Shown: piece after piece, positions 54,645 to 62,600 of the stretch
Position numbering within the stretch: position 1 is the first letter of the stretch
Layout: each line of letters opens with the position of its first letter
Assembly: GCA_019636735.1 (NCBI GenBank)
Contig: JAHBWY010000008.1
Coordinates: 1-64,000, forward strand
Reading direction: 5' to 3'
DNA length: 64,000 nt
DNA from: Phycisphaeraceae bacterium
Lineage (GTDB): Bacteria; Planctomycetota; Phycisphaerae; Phycisphaerales; SM1A02
Made by a program: the position numbers and the translations under genes
The notes under the pieces: generated by a model
What the model saw: the letters and a program-made list of their open reading frames with translations, nothing else
Database searches by the model: none
What the model was told of the DNA's origin: nothing

Positions 54645-55616
54645 TCAGGAGCCTTTCGACCGATGCTGGCGAACATTCTGTGCTTTCCACTGAAGCATCG
54701 GCTGCAACGCGATGCGAGACTGCATCTCCGGATCGGGGTGAAGCAGCGCCGCGTCGATCCGCCCTTGGTCATGGAGAAGGTCGAGGAACTCGCGCTCCGC
54801 CGTGGTCCAGTTCAGCAGTCGGGCAGACACGCCGTCGAGGGATGCGGCGAGCCTCGCATGAAGGGCACTGGAGTCGATGGTCTCCCCGCCGTGATCCTGC
54901 AATACGGGCACGAGTTGCTGTTCGAGTGCCAGCCTGGTGGGAACCGAGTCCCGGGGCTTCATGCCGCGTGGATCACGGCGTGCACCCGCCATGAAGCAGA
55001 CGAACGCCAAGCGGAATTCCGAATCCTCAAGCAGATGAGGTGCTTGGTCGAGCAGTCCTGCCGCGTCGAATGCATCGCGGGGGACCGTGCGATGCAGGAG
55101 GGCAGTGAACTTACCAGCCGCCAGTTCCTTCAGACTCAGCGTCGCCACTGGGACGGGATGTTCGGGGGGAAACCGTGTCGGGCGCGTCTCGGTTCCGAGC
55201 ACGGGCACGCGCGCCACATAGTTGACATCGATCTCCAGGTTTTGCAGTCCACCGAGCACGCTGGCATATCGCAGGCGAAACTTCCCGCCGGCGTGTTCCG
55301 CTGGAGCGCGGGCGATCTCGCTGCCTTCTCGCTGGCAGACCGCTGCCAGCGCCCCCTCGAATGCTGGGCGCATGGCCGCCACTGCTTCGCGATCGGGGGC
55401 TCCGATGAAGTTCAGGTCGATGTCCACTGACATCCGCGGCACATCGAGGTGCAGCAGGTTCAACGCCGTCCCACCCTTGAGCAGCCACTGATTCGCTGTC
55501 GTCGGATGGCTGTTCAATCGCTCGAGGATGCGAACAAGGCGCATCACCTTCTCCACTATCAACGGTCGAAAGCCCGCCTGCCGGGCCACTCGCTCGATGT
55601 CCGCACGGAGGATCAA
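54645..55616 (-). CDS. abiEii: AbiEii nucleotidyltransferase toxin
   Basis: A ~323-residue toxin of the type IV AbiE system. TTG 55616 overlaps the abiEi stop as TTGA (4 nt), the usual coupling; longer frames exist but would overlap more. The nucleotidyltransferase motif is intact: LLKGGTALNLLHLDVPRMSVDIDLNFIG (GG then SxDxDL). Family members block growth, probably by transferring nucleotides to RNA, and cause abortive infection. The helicase start follows the stop after only 3 nt. Confidence 0.88.
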   Translation of the reverse strand: MILRADIERVARQAGFRPLIVEKVMRLVRILERLNSHPTTANQWLLKGGTALNLLHLDVPRMSVDIDLNFIGAPDREAVAAMRPAFEGALAAVCQREGSEIARAPAEHAGGKFRLRYASVLGGLQNLEIDVNYVARVPVLGTETRPTRFPPEHPVPVATLSLKELAAGKFTALLHRTVPRDAFDAAGLLDQAPHLLEDSEFRLAFVCFMAGARRDPRGMKPRDSVPTRLALEQQLVPVLQDHGGETIDSSALHARLAASLDGVSARLLNWTTAEREFLDLLHDQGRIDAALLHPDPEMQSRIALQPMLQWKAQNVRQHRSKGS

Positions 55617-56392
55617 TTGTTGAGCCCCCTGCTCGGCTCGGTGAGCTCGCGGGGCACGATCACTCGCCACCGAGGCTCGCACTCGCCACCGAGGCGGCGC
55701 TCCATGAACACCGGCTGGAGCGGTGCCATCTCGCGCAGGCTTCGGAGTGTCGACTCCGGCACGGCGAGCTCCTCGCGTCGCGAGTCGAGGTAGTAACCCA
55801 CGCGAGCCGCGACTCGTGCGCTGCCGAGGCGATGGACATACGCGAGCAGGGCAACCGGATCGATGGCCGGCACGCTGCGCAGGGATCTCCAGACCTCTTC
55901 GATGCCACCGGAGATGTCGGGACGATCAAGCACATCGACAATCGTGCGCTCGATGCTCGTGACCCGCAGGACGAGTCCGTCGTGTTCGCGCCGTTCGATC
56001 CACGGCTCGCCGCCGTCCGTTCGAAGCGCAGCTCGCGGCCGAACAGGAACGATTCGACGGCCGCGAAATGCGACCGCCTTTACTCGCGACCATGTGACGC
56101 AACTGAAGCGTTCGAAGGCGCTCTGGGCGCACCCGAACACCTCAAGTGCCGTGTGGTATGCCGCCGCCGCGTCCGGCGCAAGGCGAGCTGCGATCAGCGC
56201 GAAGTCTGGAAGGAGATCGCCCGCGCCGTCGAGGCGGACATAGAGCCCCCGCTTGACCGGCTCGATCCTTCCTTCGGCTCGCCATCGAGTGAGCGTCCGT
56301 TCAACGGTCGCCACGGCACGCTTGGGATCCGAGTCGATCAATTCATGGCGGGTGAACACGCGGTGCAGAGAGAGGAATCGCTCGGGGGTCAC
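55613..56392 (-). CDS. abiEi: AbiEi antitoxin and autoregulator
   Basis: A 259-residue protein starting at GTG 56392. It has an N-terminal winged-helix-like domain (VFTRHELIDSDPKRAVATVERTLTRWRAEGRIEPVKRGLYVRL) and the central AbiEi region (AAYHTALEVFGCAQ... ERTIVDVLDRPDISGG). AbiEi counters AbiEii and represses its own operon by binding inverted repeats; such a repeat lies 8 bp upstream. The gene has its own promoter between it and the RT gene. Confidence 0.85.
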   Translation of the reverse strand: MTPERFLSLHRVFTRHELIDSDPKRAVATVERTLTRWRAEGRIEPVKRGLYVRLDGAGDLLPDFALIAARLAPDAAAAYHTALEVFGCAQSAFERFSCVTWSRVKAVAFRGRRIVPVRPRAALRTDGGEPWIERREHDGLVLRVTSIERTIVDVLDRPDISGGIEEVWRSLRSVPAIDPVALLAYVHRLGSARVAARVGYYLDSRREELAVPESTLRSLREMAPLQPVFMERRLGGECEPRWRVIVPRELTEPSRGLNN

Positions 56393-56399
56393 TGTGCAC

Positions 56400-56447
56400 G
56401 ATCTCCAAAACTGGCTATTTCATACCAGTTTCGGAGATCCCGTGCAA
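56400..56447 (-). promoter_or_regulatory. abiE promoter with palindromic operator
   Basis: On the minus strand, TTGCAC (plus 56442-56447) is 17 bp from TATGAA (plus 56419-56424), a good sigma-70 promoter. A 15-bp inverted repeat flanks the −10 (GATCTCCAAAACTGG at 56400-56414 and CCAGTTTCGGAGATC at 56425-56439, one mismatch, 10-nt loop). It would overlap both the −35/−10 spacer and the transcription start, ideal for repression by AbiEi, which is known to bind such repeats. Confidence 0.75.
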
Positions 56448-56456
56448 TGGCGAGCC

Positions 56457-59400
56457 TCAGTCTGTCCCCAAGTAGCTCCACCTCCGCCGAGGGTGGCAAA
56501 CAAATCCCGACGGAACCGGCTTGAAGTGGTCACTCGGCTGCGGCCAAGACCTTGCGCGAGACTGAAACTCACGAAGCGGACCTGGATCGACTTCGACCAT
56601 GACAAACCCATCGTGCAGACCGCCCCTGATCCTTGCCAGATCGCGAAGGTGGTCCTCTCTCGCCGGCGAGCGAACCCGCGAATCACCGTAGCTGCGATTG
56701 TTGACATACGCCACGAAGGCGTGAACATCGAGCGCTGCCGACTCAACGAGTGCGGAGAAGGTTCCAAGGTCCCTGTTCCAGGAGGGAACCGCCAATGCAT
56801 CGACCCACCCGCGGAGTATCGCCCGACGATGGATGTCCTGGAGCTCGGAACAGACAAGGACGCCGAACACAATCCCATGGTGCTCGTAGACTCGGCACCA
56901 CTCGGACCGATTGGGAACTCGCCAAGTTCTGCCGTGGACTCGGAGCAGCTCAAACTCCTCGCCTACCGCGGGTCCGGCTTTCGGCTGGTCGATCCGAAGA
57001 GGTGCGGTGAAACCAAGTCGATCGTCAAGAAGGTGCAGGAGGGCGTGCGATCGGACTTCCGATGACGGATAGTGCCGATACTCCAGCCCGGCGATCAGAT
57101 TGACGCCGGAATCGCTGAGCCGCCGAGTCAGGCTCGAGCACCATGCCTCCGGAAGCGAGAGCTCCGGGAGGATGAGGTAGTCGGGCCGGGGTCGCTTGCG
57201 AAGGATGTCGTTCACCAGCTCGGCGAGCTGCTGATACCGTGCGAGCGTGAGCATGGGGGTCCCTGCGGCTGACGCAGCCCATGCGGTGTCCTCTGTCCGG
57301 AGGTTCGCCAGCGCGATTCGCACTGCTCGAGGAGCTTGCTTGATGCCGACCCGAATCCACTCTGGCCGGTCGCCCTCAGCATGAGAGGCGCCTTCGCCGC
57401 CGGAGCCGGCCGTATTGGGAGGCGCGGCACCCTGCTCCTCCGGTGACGCGGCAGACTCACCCACCCAAACCCCACGAAAGGCGCGTGCGTAGCGGCGCCA
57501 TCTTGAGATGTCCTGGATACAGCGGGGATCGATAGCTGGGAATTCGTCGAAGCGAAAGGGCCGTGTTGGAAACAGGAACGGGCGCAGATCGGCGGGCTGA
57601 GGTGTCAGCGGGGCCAGCGACTCAGACCCGGGGGAGTGCTTAACGACGAGCCGGAGGAATTCCCGTATGTCCGGGATGATTCGACTGTCCGCGTGATTGA
57701 TCGCCTCCAAGATGCGCGAAATGGACTCACCCCCGTCTACCCAAGCCTCCACTCCTGCCTGTTCGGTGTCGAGTCGCGCTGGAGGGCCGCCGAGGTCGTG
57801 TCGGCAGAGCCGTTGGCACGAGGCCTGCAGCGACTCGGCATCGATGCCAACCTCCTGCAGGAGCCTCTGTCGCTCATGACTCAACTCGCCACGGTCCTCG
57901 GCACCGGACGGCCGACCTCCGATTGCGGCCCAGCGAATGACCGCCTCTCGCAGCTTGCGCGTCACATGCTCACGGAGCCGTGTCCACGCGCCTTCGAGCG
58001 AGCCGTTTGCATCGGCTTGGCTCGCTTGTTGACCATTCAGATCGACAGCCGTCGCTCGACTCTCAATGGTCTCAAGACACTCCAATGTGAGCCTGACAAC
58101 CTGAAGAGCCGCCGCCCAATCTCCGCACATGACCGCGATTTCAAGCAACCGAGGGACTTGATCCCAGTGGTCGAAGAAGCGGTCCGCGCGCAAGATGTGG
58201 CTGCCCGCGAACTCGAACATCGCGTCGCGAATCCGGCTCCACTCGGGCGCGGGGAGGTCGTCGGCCAGTGTGCGCGCTTGTGCTAGCTGGACTGACCATC
58301 CGAAGCGCCGAATCGACGGTCCATCTGAGCGGCCGAGGCGATCCGGCGTCGTCGCCGGATCTGTACTGGCACTCAAGACCCGTGCGGCAATGGAGTGCGT
58401 CAGTTGGTCGGGATCTGGCAGCAGTCGTCGCTCGCTCGACAGCTCGCCGACTTCTCGCTCGATGACATCGATCAGGTCCCGCCCGGCATTGCCCTCGAGA
58501 ACGAAGGCCCTCACTTTGTTTGGCTGGATGCGCAGGTCGGACTGACCTCCAAGCTGACCCAGATCAATTCGAAAGCTGTCGTCCGTCCCTTCGCTCAGCG
58601 TCACCGGCTCCATCCCAAGTCTCTCCCCGATGAACCTGAGCACCTCAGTCGCCGTCGTCCGATCGCCGGGGTCTGCCAGCACGAGCTGCATGTCATCCAC
58701 ATAACGCCCGTAGAACAGCGGAGACAGGCGCGTTCGAATCTGCCGGTCCCAAGGGGCGAGGAGGACATTCGCCATCACGCGCGCCGCGGTCAGCGCCAGC
58801 GGAAGGCCGCCCTGCTCCACATTGCCCCCGGCGGAGCGTATCCACATGCTGGCGCACTCACTCCAGCGGGAAAGGAAGCTGACCCATTCCTGTGTGAACC
58901 TGCGCTCGAACGAGTTCAAAGCGCCGTTGGCGTCGACGAGGAGCGGCTCTTTGGTATCCACTAGCCCGATCTGCCTATGAAATCTGTCCTTGGTGATGAA
59001 TGACGGATCGATCGAGTGGTAGTAGCGGCGGATATCGAGATTGACGGCGATGATTCGTTGACCATCCTCGATCGCTCGGCGGCATGCTCGCAGTCCTCGT
59101 TCTCGCCACTTCGCGTATGCGAGAAAGTACGGCGGGAAGCTGCCGGTCGCCCACAGGTGGTACGGGCGATTGTTCGGCGCACCGTCATCGCCGAAGCGGC
59201 GGAGTCTCGCCCCATAGACATCGTCGCCCAGGCAAGCATCGAAGCGATGTCCGACGAGATTGGTCCAGAGTGCCGAGATGATGTACACCTCGATCGGGAA
59301 CTCGCCGCTGACCCGGAGTTCTGCGGTCACTTTCGAGCTCTGAAAGGCGGCGTCCGCAGCGCGGCGCCGATCTGAGAACACAGCGGGGTGCGGAGGAACG

Positions 59401-59696
59401 CGATCAGGGTTCTCAGGTTCCAACTTGAGCTTCTTTGGCAGGACTACAAGCGTCTCGTCCAGCCTTACCTCGTCGAGCACCTTGGCAGCGCCCTGCTCTC
59501 GCAACCGATCAAGCAAGCCTACGAGGCGGTCCTCAATGTCCTGCTCGTACTCTGCGAACTGTTCGGCAACGCACAGTGACTGCTCGTAGAAGCAGTCGAC
59601 CTTCGCCTTTCGGTAGGCGAGAATCATGTCGAGCATGGTCAGCTTGTGCCAACCGGATCGCCGGTACGGATCGCGTCGTGACTGCTTTGAGACCAT
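56457..59696 (-). CDS. Defence reverse transcriptase-nitrilase fusion (DRT type 1, UG1)
   Basis: A 1079-residue protein. The RT domain lies in roughly residues 150-450, with YVDD at 332-335 (RYVDDMQLVLA) and the preceding LDIRRYYHSIDP and GGLPLALTAARVMANVLL segments. A long helical region follows. The C-terminal nitrilase-type domain (about 800-1060) shows PELSLP (Glu845), QPKAGP (Lys906) and LVCSELQD (Cys949), consistent with the Glu-Lys-Cys triad. This is the layout of UG1/DRT type 1, a phage-defence reverse transcriptase. ATG 59696 is 3 nt after the methyltransferase stop, with AAGGAG in its 3' end, so the two are co-translated. DNA synthesis and the nitrilase substrate are not known here. 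Confidence 0.85.
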   Translation of the reverse strand: MVSKQSRRDPYRRSGWHKLTMLDMILAYRKAKVDCFYEQSLCVAEQFAEYEQDIEDRLVGLLDRLREQGAAKVLDEVRLDETLVVLPKKLKLEPENPDRVPPHPAVFSDRRRAADAAFQSSKVTAELRVSGEFPIEVYIISALWTNLVGHRFDACLGDDVYGARLRRFGDDGAPNNRPYHLWATGSFPPYFLAYAKWRERGLRACRRAIEDGQRIIAVNLDIRRYYHSIDPSFITKDRFHRQIGLVDTKEPLLVDANGALNSFERRFTQEWVSFLSRWSECASMWIRSAGGNVEQGGLPLALTAARVMANVLLAPWDRQIRTRLSPLFYGRYVDDMQLVLADPGDRTTATEVLRFIGERLGMEPVTLSEGTDDSFRIDLGQLGGQSDLRIQPNKVRAFVLEGNAGRDLIDVIEREVGELSSERRLLPDPDQLTHSIAARVLSASTDPATTPDRLGRSDGPSIRRFGWSVQLAQARTLADDLPAPEWSRIRDAMFEFAGSHILRADRFFDHWDQVPRLLEIAVMCGDWAAALQVVRLTLECLETIESRATAVDLNGQQASQADANGSLEGAWTRLREHVTRKLREAVIRWAAIGGRPSGAEDRGELSHERQRLLQEVGIDAESLQASCQRLCRHDLGGPPARLDTEQAGVEAWVDGGESISRILEAINHADSRIIPDIREFLRLVVKHSPGSESLAPLTPQPADLRPFLFPTRPFRFDEFPAIDPRCIQDISRWRRYARAFRGVWVGESAASPEEQGAAPPNTAGSGGEGASHAEGDRPEWIRVGIKQAPRAVRIALANLRTEDTAWAASAAGTPMLTLARYQQLAELVNDILRKRPRPDYLILPELSLPEAWCSSLTRRLSDSGVNLIAGLEYRHYPSSEVRSHALLHLLDDRLGFTAPLRIDQPKAGPAVGEEFELLRVHGRTWRVPNRSEWCRVYEHHGIVFGVLVCSELQDIHRRAILRGWVDALAVPSWNRDLGTFSALVESAALDVHAFVAYVNNRSYGDSRVRSPAREDHLRDLARIRGGLHDGFVMVEVDPGPLREFQSRARSWPQPSDHFKPVPSGFVCHPRRRWSYLGTD

Positions 59697-59699
59697 GGC

Positions 59700-62600
59700 C
59701 TACGACTCCTTCATCTGGAACAACGGCGCATCGCCATCCTCGTCCGGCACCCGCCGTGCAGAGCGGGCGGTTGCTGCGGTCGCATCCGAACGAACATGCT
59801 CGGAATCGTCGCCGCTGATCTCGGACAGCAACCGCTGATAGCCCTCCTCGCCGAGGAGATTGCGAGCGTGAAGGTGGCACTCTCGCCAGGATTCCTCTGC
59901 GGTCTGGGCGAGTTGCCAGTCGTAGAAGCGCGGGCCGAAGTAGGAGCGGACGGGCTGGTGCTCTTTCGCGCGTTCGTCGTGGCCGAGGCCGTATTCGGCG
60001 AGGCGGAGCGTCTCGGGAAGCATCCAGCCCTCGCCGTCGTTCTGGTTGAGGAAGGACTCGATGCCCTTGTCGCGGTCACCCCCGCAGGCATCGATGTGGT
60101 TCATCAAGTCGTGGAATGCGATGAGCGTGAGGACGGTGTGGCGGTGCTCGGGGTGCTTGTCCTTGTCAACGCGCCAGAAGCCCTTGGGATCACCACCACC
60201 CCGCGCGCCCAGCGGTTGGTCACAGCCGCGCAGGACGAACTCGAGATCCGACAGGGCAAGTCCGAACTCCTGTGCCACGACTGCATCGAGGATTGAACGT
60301 ATCCGAACTCGCTCATGCGCCGAATACGCGAACTGACCCGGATGGAGTCCGCGGTCCTCGTGAAGAAGTAGCTCTGGGCTCATCCTCGCGCCGGTCAGAT
60401 TCAGCCTCGCCGCCAGCACCAGCCCTCTCGCCGAAATCCGCCCGGGTGACAACACTGGCAGCGCCTGCACGATGTGGAAATTCAACTGGGTCGCTGCCAT
60501 CCGAACCCGCGTCGCCCAATCAAACACGAGCGACGTCACCTGGGTAATCAGATCGAGTCTGCCGCCAACTCCCCCAGCACCGACCAGCATGACCGGTGCT
60601 TTGTTGCCACAAGGCGAGTCTGGGATCAAGGCCGCCACGAACGAACGCTCATTGGTCGCGTTCGAGATGTCACGGAAGACAATCCGCGATGCTCCAGCGC
60701 CTCTTAGGCGACGGAGCTTCACGGGCAGCAGGTACCTGGGCGTCAGCTCCCGCGACTCGGAGGCTCGATTGGTGTCGCCGGAATAGGCCCAATCGTTCAG
60801 CCAGAACAGCGCCCCGGTGTAGACAGGCAGCGCAATCGATGGGTACGTGACCTCGATCTCCTGCCCGTCCGCATCCGTCTCGACTACCGTCTCCCGCTCT
60901 ATCGCCCGTTCCTCGATCCACCGAAGTCCGTCGCGCGAGAGTATCACGCCCGGCGGCCCATCTGCTCGATGCGATCCGGGAGGGACCGGGCAATCACGGG
61001 TTCGGTCTCGCCAGCCACCCCTAACCCATCGACTGTACTCGTCGGGAACGAATCCGTCGCGCTCCCACCGATCAGTGGGAGGGAACAGCTTGGCATCGGT
61101 GTTCATCATGTACTCGAGGTGCATCTCGATGGCCCAACCGTCGCCCGAGCGGTTGCCAAGATGCATGCAAGATGAATAAATGCGCTCCACGAGTTGCAGG
61201 TCGCGAGCTTCACGGATCTCGAGCAGTGTTCGCGTCGCAGGGCTGAAGGCCTCGATCCTGCTTTTCGGATACAGGACCGCAAGCGACTCGGCTACCTCCC
61301 AATCGTTTATGTCGCGTCGCATGAATGCCGTGCGGATCGCGGACGTCTCTCCGCCCTTGGCGATGATGACGGGGTTGAACTTGAAGCGGCTATCGATGTC
61401 GAAGACCTTGTCTCGATTCTCAAACCCGAAGAGCCACTCCCAGCGACAGCGAGCGAGCAGGAGATCTCGGAGTGGTTGAGACCAAGCATCGCTGTAGAGC
61501 CCTGATGGGACGATCAGACCCAAGCGCCCATGCTCGCGGAGGAGCGATCGTGAGTGCTCGAGGAATAGCTTGTACGTGAAGATGCGGCCGACTTGGTACT
61601 CGAATGGGTGCTCGGAGTCCGCGTAGCCGATGGCTCGCTCGCGCTGCTGCTTCCAGAGCTCATGACGAGCATTGGATGAGGCGAAGGAACTTCGACCACG
61701 GTCACCGAGGTTGACGTCGTGAGTCGAGTGGCCGTTCGAGTCGACCGCGATGCGATTGCCGAAGGGATGGCCGACAGACCGCACCCAGTTGGAAAAGTCC
61801 TTGAACGATGCTTGGTACAGAAGCCACCTGCGCTCCTGATCCTCCGACTTAGCGAACAGTGACGACTGCCATCGCAGCTTGTCCACTCGAATGAACGACC
61901 GGAACAGCGGATTGACGTTCGAGAAGTACTCTTCCGAATTCGGCTGGAGGTTCTCCCATGGCGGGTTTCCGACGACGGCGTCGAAGCCGCCACATCCGGC
62001 GCGGAACACGTCAGGGAATTCGAGTTCCCAGTGGAAGAACCGCAGTGATCCGGCGAGCTCGCGCGCGATGGTGCGCGCGTCTTCGGTCGGCGCGGCGAAC
62101 TCGGTCGGGAGCGGACAGTCGTCGATTCGATCACCCGGCCAGAACCAGATCGCGCACCAGAGGTCCAATGCGTCCTTGAGGCGCGTGAACGCTTGCGTCT
62201 CGCGGAGCGCCCGAAAGCGGCGCGAGCGTTCGGCCGTTTCATGGACCGGCAACTCGTGCAGCGCGCGCAGGGCACGCTCGGCCTCGTCGTGGGCTGTCGC
62301 CACAGCGGCCAGATCGGGCTTGAAGAGCATGTCGGCGCTGTCGATGAAGGCAATGAGGTCGGGCTTGACCACCTTCGACTTCCGCGTCGCGATCGCCTTC
62401 GTGAATGCCTCCTTCGCGAAGTGGACGCCGTTGGCGTGGCTCTTGTCGCCGCCTTCGCGCTCCCATGCCATGACCGGGTAGTGCAGGAACTGGTCGAACC
62501 AGGCGCCGACGAGCGAGTTGCCGCAGCGCACCTTGTGATCGAGGAACGAGAACGGCAGGTCGCGGTCCATCGTCTCGATCCAGAGGGCGAGTCGGCAGAG

